Source: UBA1268 sp002694955 (GTDB taxonomy: Bacteria; Planctomycetota; Planctomycetia; Pirellulales; UBA1268). Taken from it: 64,000 nucleotides of DNA. Below the pieces are notes generated by a model that was not told the origin of the DNA, searched no databases, and was given only the letters and a program-made list of their open reading frames with translations. This document shows, one piece after another, positions 17,604-27,009 of the stretch (position 1 is the first letter of the stretch; every line of letters starts with the position of its first letter). The stretch is from NCBI GenBank assembly GCA_028066355.1, contig JALCBP010000004.1, positions 15,844 through 79,843 on the forward strand, read 5' to 3'. Made by a program: the position numbers and the translations under genes.

Positions 17604-18350
17604 TTAGGCGACAAGACGCATTGCCGGTACTTCACCGGTAATACCAACAACAAACTCCTCGAAGATCTTTGCATCGAGAGCCGATGCCGAGTCTGCTTCC
17701 GGGTGAAACTGGGTGCCAATGGCAAGCCATCCCTCAACTTCGCTTTCGATGGCCTCAATCACTCCGTCTGGAGATCTCGCTGTGACACGGAATCCCGAAG
17801 CAAGATCGTCGATGGCCATATGGTGCATGCTGTTGACACGTATTTCACCATCCCCGTAGACACGCTCCATTGCGGAATCAGATTCTACGAGAAGTCCATG
17901 ACGGTGACCGGTATCAATTGGATCTTTGTGTGGGATGGCTTGCGGTAGATCTTCAGGAAGATGCAGATACAGGGTGCCACCTTCAGTAACATTAAGAAGT
18001 TGCATTCCACAGCCGATGGCCAGTACAGGCAAGTGTCGGGCACAGACGTGCTTCGCTAACATTCGGTCAAAATCTTCTCGCCTTTGATCCATGGGACGTA
18101 CTGCTGGGTGTGGCATGTAGCCATCTCGTTGGGGGTCAAGATCGGCCCCTCCTATAAGAACGACGCCGTCAAGCGTGTCGAGTAATCTTACGAGGTCGTC
18201 CTCTTCGTCGAGTGGCGGCAAGATGAGAGGTATGCCTCCAGACTGAATAATATTTTCGTAATAGCCTGCCGCTATGAATGAGAGTGAAGCATGCTCCTTG
18301 CAGCTGGAGCGAAAATCCATATTAATTCCGATTACCGGTTTGGCTGCCAT
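17604..18350 (-). CDS. Class I glutamine amidotransferase-like hydrolase (gamma-glutamyl-GABA hydrolase family)
   Basis: A 248-residue peptidase C26-family protein. It opens MAAKPVIGINMDFR and has the conserved GGVLI-type segment DGVVLIGGADLDP near residues 61-73, the nucleophile elbow AIGCGMQLLNV (Cys near 112) and the histidine motif TQFHPEAD near 216-223. PuuD-type enzymes release glutamate from gamma-glutamyl compounds. The substrate here is unknown and no putrescine genes are nearby. The ATG at 18350 was chosen over one at 18416 because the family begins there. Confidence 0.82.
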   Translation of the reverse strand: MAAKPVIGINMDFRSSCKEHASLSFIAAGYYENIIQSGGIPLILPPLDEEDDLVRLLDTLDGVVLIGGADLDPQRDGYMPHPAVRPMDQRREDFDRMLAKHVCARHLPVLAIGCGMQLLNVTEGGTLYLHLPEDLPQAIPHKDPIDTGHRHGLLVESDSAMERVYGDGEIRVNSMHHMAIDDLASGFRVTARSPDGVIEAIESEVEGWLAIGTQFHPEADSASALDAKIFEEFVVGITGEVPAMRLVA

Positions 18351-18592
18351 GAAAGTTCCTTCTTCGAGCAACACTGTGGCAAGTTCGTGCCACTCATCCT
18401 TGAGCAGCAATTTCAAACATTGCGGACGTGAAGATAGCGCTCAAAAAAAACAAGACAAGCATTTTTTCGATTTTGTGGTTGGCAGTGGACCCAACCACAA
18501 GATGATGTGCTATCACTTTATCTGCTAGCACATTGTCTCGTCCGGCACGGGATTTGCGCAACGAGCACAAAAACGGTTATTAACCATGTAGC

Positions 18593-19483
18593 TCAAGCAG
18601 ATAACCACACCGCATCAGGAAAACTCCTGAACCACGTTCGCTGACGCTTGGCTAGTTGACGCGTACGCTGTTGCGTTTTCAGGACCGCTTCCTTTTTTGT
18701 CATTTCACCGCGGATATACGCAAGAGATTCTTTATAGCCGGCCGCTTGTGCGGCTACTTTACCGATACCGGTTTTCTGTTCGGCAGCTTCGGTTTCCTCA
18801 AGAATGCCAGACTCAAACATCAATTCAACTCTCTCATTGATTCGGCTGTTGATGATTTTTCGTGGATGATCGATGACGAGTATCGGGCATGGGAAAAGTT
18901 GCTTCTCTAGATTAACTGCAGAGGTCCATGAACGCTTGTGATTGACACCTGACAACTTAATAATTTCGAGGGCCCTTATGATCCGTTTCGTGTCATTCGG
19001 GTGAATGGAAGCGGCTATGTCAGGACGGAGTGATTTGAGTTTCTCGTAAACAATTTTGGACCCGTTGCATTTTATCTGGTTCGCCAGACTATTTCGTAGT
19101 TCAACGTCAATTGGGGGGGATTCATCGAGGCCATCTCGAAGACATCGGAGGTAGAGTGGAGTGCCACCAACGAAGAGAATGCGGCGACCACGATCGCGGC
19201 AGTCCTCCATCACGCGAGCCGCTGCCAGAAGCCAATCTGATACGGTAAACGGAGTTGAAGGATCTACGAGATCAAGTAAATGGTGCATCACTTGGGTTTG
19301 CTCTTTCATCGTTGGTTTAGCTGCACCGATGTCAAAGCCTTTATAGACGGCGACTGAATCAGTACTAATAATCTCAGCATTCAGTCGCTGCGCGATACGA
19401 ATGCCCAATGCAGTCTTGCCGGATGCGGTTGGGCCTGTGAGGATTATGCAATCACTTGCTAATTCAGGCATTGATGCTGCCAT
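18593..19483 (-). CDS. miaA: tRNA dimethylallyltransferase
   Basis: A 296-residue enzyme that transfers an isopentenyl group to A37 of tRNAs reading UNN codons. It has the P-loop LTGPTASGKTALG near residues 15-27, ISTDSVAVYKGFDIGAAKP (usually DSxQ; here DSVAVY), the segment HHLLDLVDPSTPFTVSDW, and VGGTPLYLRCLRDG. The C-terminal AAGYKESLAYIRGEMT and TRQLAKRQRTWFR are diagnostic. It reads divergently from hisE across 87 bp. Confidence 0.94.
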   Translation of the reverse strand: MAASMPELASDCIILTGPTASGKTALGIRIAQRLNAEIISTDSVAVYKGFDIGAAKPTMKEQTQVMHHLLDLVDPSTPFTVSDWLLAAARVMEDCRDRGRRILFVGGTPLYLRCLRDGLDESPPIDVELRNSLANQIKCNGSKIVYEKLKSLRPDIAASIHPNDTKRIIRALEIIKLSGVNHKRSWTSAVNLEKQLFPCPILVIDHPRKIINSRINERVELMFESGILEETEAAEQKTGIGKVAAQAAGYKESLAYIRGEMTKKEAVLKTQQRTRQLAKRQRTWFRSFPDAVWLSA

Positions 19484-19570
19484 TTGATCTTTGGTGTCGT
19501 AAGTCGTTGTCGCGTGGTAGAGTTACTTCATTAGTATGAGGTAAAAATCTCTTTTGGAGAAGCAGGAGCA

Positions 19571-19933
19571 ATGAAATCAAAAAGCCTGAAGCGAGCATCA
19601 GAAGAATCTGTTGGAACGGTTCTCGGGCAACTTGAGGATATCATTGCCAGCCGAAAAACAGCAGATACAGATCGATCGTATACCAGTAAACTTTTTGCTG
19701 GGGGTGTAGCAAAAATCGGTTCAAAGATTACTGAAGAAGCCGGTGAGTTGGTGGAAGCTGCAGCCAATGAGTCGGATGAAAGAGTTGTTTCAGAAGCAGC
19801 AGACTTGTTCTACCACGCTATTGTACTGTTGGCTCATCGGGATCTAACACTCAGTCAAGTAGAAACCACACTTGCCGGCCGTTTCGGTGTGTCGGGTCTG
19901 GAAGAGAAAGCGTCTAGAAAACAGTCATTGTAA
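19571..19933 (+). CDS. hisE: Phosphoribosyl-ATP pyrophosphohydrolase
   Basis: A 120-residue MazG-fold enzyme catalysing the second step of histidine synthesis (PR-ATP to PR-AMP). The metal-binding signature KITEEAGELVEAA near residues 54-66 and the second EAADLFYHAIVLL near 77-89 are clear. It precedes hisG by 71 bp on the same strand, so the first two pathway enzymes are co-located. Other his genes are outside the window, and HisI is not fused to it. Confidence 0.93.
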   Translation: MKSKSLKRASEESVGTVLGQLEDIIASRKTADTDRSYTSKLFAGGVAKIGSKITEEAGELVEAAANESDERVVSEAADLFYHAIVLLAHRDLTLSQVETTLAGRFGVSGLEEKASRKQSL

Positions 19934-20004
19934 AGTTACGGATTTAATCAAGGTAAACGCTAGTAGAGACAATGAAAAAATTGCAAATAGAGGTAGAGGA
20001 ACGG

Positions 20005-20850
20005 ATGTTGCGTATAGGGATTCCGAGTAAGGGACGGTTGTCAGAAGTAGTCGCCAACTTGCTTCATGATGCAGGCCTTTCGTTTCGACGAATTTCTCGT
20101 TCGTTGTTTGCACGATGCCGTGATGTGCCAGTTGAGATTGTTTTCCTGCGAACCGATGATATTCCAATCCTTACAGCAGAGGGTGCAATCGATCTCGGTA
20201 TCACTGGTGCCGATCTTGTTGCTGAGGGACGGGTTGATCTTATTGAGAGGTTATCACTTGGTGTTGGTGGCTGTAGGTTGGCGTTATGTGTACCCGATGA
20301 TGCAGAGATTACCTCACCAGAGAGCTTGCAGGGGCGAAGAGTTGCCACGAGTTTCCCAAAAATAACTCAGGATTGGTTAGCTCAGCATGGCGTTGAAGTT
20401 CATTTGGTTGAGCTTTCAGGTAGTGTTGAGATAATGGTGTCTTTGGGTGTAGCCGATGCAGTTGTTGATCTCGTTGAGACGGGGAGTACCCTTGCGGCAA
20501 ATCGCCTTAGAGTACTTGAAGAGATAGGTTGTTACGAAACGGTACTTGTTCAAAACAAAAGTATTACCGATACCAATATGGCTGACCGTATTGTTCGCCG
20601 TCTGCAAGGGGTTGTCATAGCCCGAACATGGACATTATTGGAATATAATGTTCCACGCAATCGGCTGGCTGAGGCTGAGAATATTACTCCGGGATTCAAT
20701 TCACCTACTGTAAGCGCACTCGAAGACGATAGTTGGTGCTCTGTTCGAGCGATGGTGCGGCGAAATGAGACCCACAAAATTATGGAACGTCTTGAATCGA
20801 TAGGTGCTTCCGCCATTATTGAAACGGATATATCAAACTGCAGGCTTTAA
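20005..20850 (+). CDS. hisG: ATP phosphoribosyltransferase, long form
   Basis: A 281-residue enzyme committing PRPP and ATP to histidine synthesis. The N-terminal LRIGIPSKGRLSE, the GAIDLGITGADLVAE segment and the PRPP loop DAVVDLVETGSTLAAN (near 152-167) are diagnostic. The C-terminal HisG_C domain (MVRRNETHKIMERLESIGASAI) marks the long form, which binds histidine for feedback inhibition and does not need HisZ. The ATG at 20005 is preceded by AGAGGA; the longer start at 19972 adds an atypical leader. Confidence 0.94.
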   Translation: MLRIGIPSKGRLSEVVANLLHDAGLSFRRISRSLFARCRDVPVEIVFLRTDDIPILTAEGAIDLGITGADLVAEGRVDLIERLSLGVGGCRLALCVPDDAEITSPESLQGRRVATSFPKITQDWLAQHGVEVHLVELSGSVEIMVSLGVADAVVDLVETGSTLAANRLRVLEEIGCYETVLVQNKSITDTNMADRIVRRLQGVVIARTWTLLEYNVPRNRLAEAENITPGFNSPTVSALEDDSWCSVRAMVRRNETHKIMERLESIGASAIIETDISNCRL

Positions 20851-20870
20851 TTAGCTATCAATCGGTGTTT

Positions 20871-22187
20871 TTATCTTATTGGTTGACCACCTCGGAACGT
20901 AGAGACCACTTCTGTTGTTGATTCAAATATCGCAGCGGCTGCTTTAACCAAAGTCTTTGGTGTGCCAGTTGGTTTAAGGATTACGAAGTCAGCAGGTCGT
21001 CCGCTGGCAATAAGTCCTGTGCGGTCTTCGAAACCGAGTGCCCACGCTCCATTGGCCGTAATCATGGCCAGTGCTTCTTGAGGTGTTGCCAGACCAGCGT
21101 CGATTAGGCACGCTGCTTCTGCACGAATAGAGAGATCAGGGTTTGAACCGCGTCCATCAGTGCCAAGACAAATTCGGACCCCAGACTTTTTTAATTCTTG
21201 GAGAGGGGGAAGGCTGCCAGATAATGCACGTGTCGTGCGAGGGCAAATAACGAGGGCAAGAGTGTGTCGATGGCATTTGAGTCGGGCCATTGCTTGCGGG
21301 TTGTCGGCCAGATACGTTCCGTGAATGATGAGGCCGCGACCACTCTTCGCTAATAAAGATATCCAGTCCGCAGTTGTAGCTAACTTTGGGGTAGCTTCAG
21401 GCCAAATGTCGAGTTCATTGAAAAGCTCCCGGAAAGGTCCTGTTTGTTTAATGAGGAACTCTTCCTCAAACTTCGATTCGGCTAAATGCATGGCGAGAGG
21501 CGTTACGCATGTGTTGTGTCTCGCTCTTCTTCGGAAGCAATCGAGATTACATTTTGCTGCCGCTAATGCTGCCCGACCAATATGCCATTGGGTAGAGTAA
21601 GGTGCATGAGGTGATAGCCCGACAGCAACATTAGCACGTGATAATCTTTGAAGACTACGTAAGTTGGACACTACCCGTGATGGAAGTGAGTTTGCGGTCG
21701 ACTGATTCAGTCCAAGAACTTCTTGAAAGACACGGAGGCGAAGCCGGCCTGATATTTCGTTGTAAGCGATATCGCTAGTTGCAATTTCACCAAGAGCCAC
21801 CACTCCGCATGCAGCGGATTCATTAATTCCGGACACGATGGCGTCAGTAATTTTTTTATGGGCAGTCGTTGAGGGCGTGTATTGACTACGCTTCCAAGAA
21901 ACGACCTCACGTATCCATTCGTGAAGTCCGCCCGTGGTATCAAACGGTTTTTGGCATGAAGAAAACTCAAGGTGGGAATGAGCATTAATAAAACCAGGCG
22001 TAATAATGGTATTGCCTTGATCGATTACCTCGATGCCTGTGTCTTTACGTGGAGGCCAAACTCCGAAGCCTGTCACAGCGCCTCTTTCAACACGAATCCA
22101 TGCATTTTCCAAAGGACGGCAGGAAACAGGAAATAGCCATTTCGATCGAACTAAAAACGACCGATGCTTCTGACCGGTATTCAGCAT
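20871..22187 (-). CDS. Amidohydrolase, candidate aminodeoxyfutalosine deaminase
   Basis: A 438-residue metal-dependent deaminase of the ATZ/TRZ/chlorohydrolase group. Metal and catalytic residues are all visible: NAHSHLEFS (HxH), SPHAPYS, HLAESKFEEEF (His and Glu), LIIHGTYL and LGTDGRGSNPDLS (Asp). It is the third gene of a run with mqnA and mqnC, 16 nt after the mqnC stop. An enzyme converting aminodeoxyfutalosine to futalosine is needed in one branch of the futalosine menaquinone pathway, and amidohydrolases of this family do it in some bacteria. The specific function is inferred from context; S-adenosylhomocysteine or guanine deamination is the alternative. Confidence 0.7.
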   Translation of the reverse strand: MLNTGQKHRSFLVRSKWLFPVSCRPLENAWIRVERGAVTGFGVWPPRKDTGIEVIDQGNTIITPGFINAHSHLEFSSCQKPFDTTGGLHEWIREVVSWKRSQYTPSTTAHKKITDAIVSGINESAACGVVALGEIATSDIAYNEISGRLRLRVFQEVLGLNQSTANSLPSRVVSNLRSLQRLSRANVAVGLSPHAPYSTQWHIGRAALAAAKCNLDCFRRRARHNTCVTPLAMHLAESKFEEEFLIKQTGPFRELFNELDIWPEATPKLATTADWISLLAKSGRGLIIHGTYLADNPQAMARLKCHRHTLALVICPRTTRALSGSLPPLQELKKSGVRICLGTDGRGSNPDLSIRAEAACLIDAGLATPQEALAMITANGAWALGFEDRTGLIASGRPADFVILKPTGTPKTLVKAAAAIFESTTEVVSTFRGGQPIR

Positions 22188-22203
22188 GCAAGTTGACCTT
22201 GAG

Positions 22204-23355
22204 TTACGTTGCTGAAGTCAGGAGAGGCAGTTCGACGTTCGCTGGTGACTGAGACCGTGTTTCCAATAATTGGTCGTGTGTGCCATCTACAATTTCATAG
22301 AAGACATTGCGGCGTCTCGGTTCCCAGCCAAGCTCTGATATTGCAGAACGCATCTGGTCTAGGGTGAGGTGGTGTACTGTTCCCGCAGCGCTGACTACAT
22401 TTTCTTCCAACATCAGGCTGCCCATATCGTTCGCACCAAACAAAAGTGCAAGTTGACCAATGTCTCTTCCCTGGGTGACCCAACTCGATTGGATGTTGGG
22501 AATGTTGTCCAAGTAGAGCCGAGCAACCGCTTGAGTTTTCAAGTATTCGAAAGCACCCGAGGGAGGAATATGAGACATCTCGGTGTTGTCCGGTTGGAAT
22601 GACCAGCAAATAAAAGCAGTAAATCCACCTGTCTCATCTTGTAGTTCTCGCAATCGCTCTAGATGCTCTATTCTTTCGGCTAATGTTTCAATGTGTCCAA
22701 ACATCATTGTTGCGGTGCTTCGCCCACCAAGACTGTGCCATTGCCGATGAACATCCAGCCAGTCATCCGTCATAACTTTGCCACGAGTCATGGCTGCTCT
22801 CACTCGGTCTACGAGTATTTCACCGCCTCCACCCGGAAGCGATCCAAGTCCCGCTGCAGCCAGTCTTTCAAGAATTTCTAGGAGGGGTAGTTTAGTTACT
22901 TTTGTAAGATGAAAGATTTCTGGAGGAGAAAATCCATGGACATTCACCTGAGGAAACTGAAGCTTAATATCTCGAAGGAGTTCCTCGTACCATTCAAGCT
23001 GGAGCGTGGGGTGCATGCCTCCTTGTAGCAGTATCTGATCCCCTCCGATAGCAACAGTCTCCTCAATTTTCTTGAGCAGGATCTTTCTGTCGAGTACATA
23101 TCCTTCCGGATCTTTCGGGCCACGGTAAAAAGCACAGAAATCACATACGGCGGTACAAATATTTGTGTAGTTAATATTCCGGTCGATGTTGTACGTTCGG
23201 TATGCCTCTGGATGAAGCTTTGTGGTCACAGCATTTGCTGCTTGGCCAATTGAAGCCAAAGCGTTGGACTCAAGAAGTTTAATCGCATCACCGCTGTTCA
23301 ACCGCTGGCCTTCGGTAACCGAATCAAGTATTTTCTGAATTTCTTTTTCAATCAC
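22204..23355 (-). CDS. mqnC: Cyclic dehypoxanthinyl futalosine synthase (radical SAM)
   Basis: A 383-residue radical SAM enzyme of the futalosine pathway, which makes the cyclic precursor of menaquinone. The cluster motif is C-x3-C-x2-C in ICTAVCDFCAFYR (near residues 67-79), preceded by YNIDRNINYTN. GLGSLPGGGGEILVDRVR near 171-188 and the WVTQGRDIGQLALLFGANDMG block are typical of MqnC rather than MqnE. The start overlaps the mqnA stop by four bases (23352-23355). Confidence 0.9.
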   Translation of the reverse strand: MIEKEIQKILDSVTEGQRLNSGDAIKLLESNALASIGQAANAVTTKLHPEAYRTYNIDRNINYTNICTAVCDFCAFYRGPKDPEGYVLDRKILLKKIEETVAIGGDQILLQGGMHPTLQLEWYEELLRDIKLQFPQVNVHGFSPPEIFHLTKVTKLPLLEILERLAAAGLGSLPGGGGEILVDRVRAAMTRGKVMTDDWLDVHRQWHSLGGRSTATMMFGHIETLAERIEHLERLRELQDETGGFTAFICWSFQPDNTEMSHIPPSGAFEYLKTQAVARLYLDNIPNIQSSWVTQGRDIGQLALLFGANDMGSLMLEENVVSAAGTVHHLTLDQMRSAISELGWEPRRRNVFYEIVDGTHDQLLETRSQSPANVELPLLTSAT

Positions 23356-24278
23356 TGGGCACCGGTTGGAGAATGTTTTGAGTATTGAAATGCAGCATCA
23401 AAAATACCATCAGATGGAGCAAGGCCAAGTTCAATGGCGTATTCGTGGAAGAGTCGTAATCCCTCTCGTTCGTATTGTCCGAGATTGTAATGAAGATTAT
23501 CTCCTAGGTAGTCAAGACACTGCGGAACAGAAAGTCCGTGAGGCGCAGCTTCAATGGCTGCTATAGTTGCAAGATTGGCAAGGCCGGCATCGCGAGCAGC
23601 ATTGAGTCGACTGCCCAGTCGCTCGAAATTAACGGTCGGACGTGCGGCCCAGACAGCAAAGACGAATGGTAGGCCCGTCCACTTGTGCCACTCGTCACCC
23701 AGATCCCAAACAGTCTGAAAGCCACCACTCGTTGGGCCTATTGCACGGTCACCTATCAGAAGCACGGCATCAGCAGTAGTTGATTCTATACTCTCCCCAA
23801 TGGGGAGCACTTCAAGTTCCGGGTAATTATCAAATAATTTAGCTAATAAAATCTGACAGAGTGCTACGCTTGTCCTCGAACCTTCATCTACAGCGATTCT
23901 TGAAGTTTTCTCTGGACGTGTACGAAAGAAAAGTCGGACACTCATAACCGGTCCAAGGCAGGCAATGCACGCGTTAGAAACAACGTGGTAAGAACCTGCA
24001 TTCTTAGCTGGCCAGTGATGTTCACGTCTAGAAGATTTAGCAAGAGGTGTATCAAGGCGTTGAAACAGTTCAATCGAAGGAATAAGAGCAGCGTCTAGAT
24101 CATTACTCGCGAGACGATCTGCCAGTCTGCTCGGGAGATCGAAGTCCAAGGAGTCGCCGAGACCGTATATCAGCGGTCGACTATTCAGGTATTGAACCGC
24201 ACCGATTCGTTCACCGCCGAGTCCAGCAGAGCTTCGGTTGGTTCGCTGTTTCATTGGAGTTCGTAGTGGACGGATCAT
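23352..24278 (-). CDS. mqnA: Chorismate dehydratase
   Basis: A 308-residue protein with a periplasmic-binding-protein fold that dehydrates chorismate to 3-enolpyruvylbenzoate in the futalosine pathway. Motifs: GAVQYLNSRPLIYGL near residues 27-41, DAALIPSIELFQRL, DEGSRTSVALCQILL, ADAVLLIGDRAIG and WTGLPFVFAVWAA. About 20 residues before the core are extra; an internal ATG at 24254 is an alternative start. It is the first gene of the mqnA-mqnC-deaminase unit and is coupled to mqnC by ATGA. Confidence 0.9.
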   Translation of the reverse strand: MIRPLRTPMKQRTNRSSAGLGGERIGAVQYLNSRPLIYGLGDSLDFDLPSRLADRLASNDLDAALIPSIELFQRLDTPLAKSSRREHHWPAKNAGSYHVVSNACIACLGPVMSVRLFFRTRPEKTSRIAVDEGSRTSVALCQILLAKLFDNYPELEVLPIGESIESTTADAVLLIGDRAIGPTSGGFQTVWDLGDEWHKWTGLPFVFAVWAARPTVNFERLGSRLNAARDAGLANLATIAAIEAAPHGLSVPQCLDYLGDNLHYNLGQYEREGLRLFHEYAIELGLAPSDGIFDAAFQYSKHSPTGAQ

Positions 24279-24445
24279 TTTCGTAATGGCTGTTCTCGGA
24301 ATCCAACTATCTAAATGAATTTAACTATTTAAACAATAGACCAATCAACTAGTAAGGCCAGAAACCAGGTGTAATAACGCGAGAAAACAATAATTCGAGG
24401 GGAAAGTCCTAACAACTTCGAATTCAGTAATTAGGGCAGCATAGC

Positions 24446-26203
24446 TCAGGGTTCCAGTTGTCTGAATGCACGGATTCCAAGTATCAAGGGTAAGAAAGTG
24501 GCTAGCAGGCCACCCGCGATAATTATGCAGAGGCTGACAACTTGTCCACCAGAACTTCCAAGGAGTTGGCTTGCTGTGTCCAAAGGGACTTGGCCTAGAG
24601 TTTGCTGTAAGAGATTGAAGTGGTGCGTGAAACCAACGGTCACAACCAGAAGAATAATGAACATGGCACTGAGGACGAGGCTCAGAGTTCCCCCAAATCC
24701 AGCTGCAATTTTTGCGGGTGATGATTCACGAAAATTAGGAATGCTTGCCCCCATTCCAACAGCAATACCTGAGAGGCCAGAACACAGAGCAAGGCTGCAC
24801 ATTAGGTGAATAAAGATGGTGCTCCACGGCAATCCAAGCATGGAGTCACTTAAGAGAATTAACCCAAGGCAGGGTATGAGGCCCCCTGCAAATGAGAAGA
24901 AAAACTTAGACAATACAATTTGATCTCGATCAATAGGAAGAAGACCAAGGATCCAAAAACGGCGACCTTCAAGGCTAATTGATGGAAAAACAAATCGGGT
25001 TGTGAAAGTTGAAAAGATGAGACCTACGACAGCTAAGTTGAGATGCCCAATAAGGGATGCGTAGACATGCGAGTAGTTAAATGAGCGGAGGTTATAGAAA
25101 TAAAGGCCCAAAAGACCAAAAAAGATTATGAATTGAGACCATTGAGTGACGTCGCGTCGGAAAATTTGGAGGTCTTTCACAAGCAGCAGGCGAATAGGAT
25201 TTCCAACGTTTGATCCGCCACGTGTGAGTAGTTCATCAAGCCAGAAGAGTTGTCTGCGCTTCCTGATTGGTACTTCTGCCTGCAGGTTGCTGTAGCCTTT
25301 ACGGTAGGTCCAGCGTGCAACCCAACTGGCTATAAGACTGAGAAGAAGTGCATTGGCGAGAATCAGCCCCAAGAACTTCAATGCTTCACGAGTGCTTTGA
25401 TTAGTCAAGTCGGGAGATTCTCCGCGTAGTGCCGCATCGAGAAGACCGGAGGCAAGCCACCAACTCGGTAGAAATACCTGCTCGGTCATGGCAAGGCGAG
25501 ACAGCGTTTCCTCAAACCAAGCAGTTGTGAGCAACTGGCTTTTTGTGGAACTAAAAGTTGACCATGAGATCCAAAAGATTCCTACGGCGACTAAAGCAAA
25601 TGATATTGATAAAGCGTGAAGTCGTAGTCGAGGTAGTCCGGCAACGACCAGCATGCACAATATGCTGCCGATAGACGCTGGAATAACAACAAAAGTAACG
25701 ATAAACGGTACAATCATTACGAAAAAGCTCCAAGGTGCGTCCCGCACTATGCCGTACGCAATGAGCATCGGGCTACCAAGAAGAATGAAGCCCCAACTCG
25801 AGAACCAGAGTGCCTCTGTAAATTTGTGTGCATGGATTGTCTCAGCACGTAGAGGGCATGTTAGGAGAAAAGACGACTCACCTGACCGATACAAGCCGCC
25901 ATACATTAAGATGCCCGTGGAAAAAGTCATCATTACCATCAGGGCAGAAAAAAAAGTATTGAACAGTAACGACATAACTTCGGCATGCATGGAGTCGATA
26001 AAGCTGAATGCATCGTAGAACAAGCAGAATACAGCAGCCCAGAAAATAATACTGAGCACGAGGACCAATCCGAATCGGAAACGTGACTGGTGGACGGTTG
26101 AGGTGACAATGTTCCACGCTAGCGTTCTTCGGAGTTTCCTGGAGAGCTGGTTTTCCTGTGGAATATCAAGCAATTGCTTCTGCATGTTCACCGATTGTTT
26201 CAT
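24446..26203 (-). CDS. ABC-2 type transporter permease
   Basis: A 585-residue membrane protein with roughly a dozen membrane segments and a cytoplasmic N-terminal stretch of about 40 residues. It resembles the large ABC exporter permeases that occur with CcmA/NatA-type ATPases. It starts 23 nt after the stop of the ATPase gene, so the two form one exporter. The substrate cannot be told from sequence. A loop rich in Lys and Arg (VPIRKRRQLFWLDELL near residues 310-325) splits the two membrane halves. Confidence 0.8.
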   Translation of the reverse strand: MKQSVNMQKQLLDIPQENQLSRKLRRTLAWNIVTSTVHQSRFRFGLVLVLSIIFWAAVFCLFYDAFSFIDSMHAEVMSLLFNTFFSALMVMMTFSTGILMYGGLYRSGESSFLLTCPLRAETIHAHKFTEALWFSSWGFILLGSPMLIAYGIVRDAPWSFFVMIVPFIVTFVVIPASIGSILCMLVVAGLPRLRLHALSISFALVAVGIFWISWSTFSSTKSQLLTTAWFEETLSRLAMTEQVFLPSWWLASGLLDAALRGESPDLTNQSTREALKFLGLILANALLLSLIASWVARWTYRKGYSNLQAEVPIRKRRQLFWLDELLTRGGSNVGNPIRLLLVKDLQIFRRDVTQWSQFIIFFGLLGLYFYNLRSFNYSHVYASLIGHLNLAVVGLIFSTFTTRFVFPSISLEGRRFWILGLLPIDRDQIVLSKFFFSFAGGLIPCLGLILLSDSMLGLPWSTIFIHLMCSLALCSGLSGIAVGMGASIPNFRESSPAKIAAGFGGTLSLVLSAMFIILLVVTVGFTHHFNLLQQTLGQVPLDTASQLLGSSGGQVVSLCIIIAGGLLATFLPLILGIRAFRQLEP

Positions 26204-26226
26204 GGCATTTTTTTAAACAATGCTTC

Positions 26227-26964
26227 TTAAGTCACCCGTGTCGCGCTTGATGTGATTTCGAGATATAAGTTTTCAAGATTTCTTGTTTCCATGTCTACCT
26301 GTTCTCGCAGTTCGGAGACAGTTCCAAGAAATTTAAGATTACCATGCACCATGATTCCCATACGACTTGCCATCTCTTCGGCCATCCCAAGCGTATGAGT
26401 TGACATGAACACTGTCATGCCATCAGCAGTTTTTTTCTTCAACAAATCTTTAACAATACGAACACTTCGTGGATCAAGACCAACCATTGGCTCGTCGAGT
26501 ACGAGAACATCAGGGTCGTGCAAAAATGCGGCCGCAAAGACAAGGCGCTGCCTCATGCCGAGCGAATAGTTTTCAGCGAGTTCGTTAGCGAATTCATGAA
26601 GCTCGAATCTGTCAATCTCTCTTGCGATGTATTCATCGGAAAGATCCCGTGGTATCCCATACATGTCGGCAATGAATCGTAAGAATTCATGACCTGTAAG
26701 CTTGTCGTAAAGGTACGGCTCATCTGGTACGTAACCTACATGACGGTGGGCAGAGCGAGTTTCCTTTACAAGGTCATGACCGCAAACCCGAACAACTCCA
26801 CTTGAAGGGCGAAGCAAACCTACCAGCATCTTGATAGTTGTTGTCTTGCCCGCTCCATTTGGTCCTAAAAGGGCGAATAATTCACCTCGTGGTATTGTCA
26901 GGCTGAGTTCTGATACAGCGACTTTACTGCCGTACGTTCTCGTAGTGCGATCAAATTCAATCAT
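26227..26964 (-). CDS. ABC transporter ATP-binding protein (exporter type)
   Basis: A 245-residue ATPase with Walker A GPNGAGKTT near residues 36-44, the Q-loop region HVGYVPDEPYLYDKLTG, signature NYSLGMRQRLVFAAA, Walker B VLVLDEPMVGLDP and the switch histidine in MSTHTL. It is of the CcmA/NatA type that pairs with ABC-2 permeases, here the next gene. The ATG at 26964 was chosen; the frame continues upstream to a TTG at 27003 without homology. Confidence 0.9.
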   Translation of the reverse strand: MIEFDRTTRTYGSKVAVSELSLTIPRGELFALLGPNGAGKTTTIKMLVGLLRPSSGVVRVCGHDLVKETRSAHRHVGYVPDEPYLYDKLTGHEFLRFIADMYGIPRDLSDEYIAREIDRFELHEFANELAENYSLGMRQRLVFAAAFLHDPDVLVLDEPMVGLDPRSVRIVKDLLKKKTADGMTVFMSTHTLGMAEEMASRMGIMVHGNLKFLGTVSELREQVDMETRNLENLYLEITSSATRVT

Positions 26965-27009
26965 GGTTTTATTCGTGAAGCAGCGTTGTGACGTGTAGAG
27001 CACGTTTAG

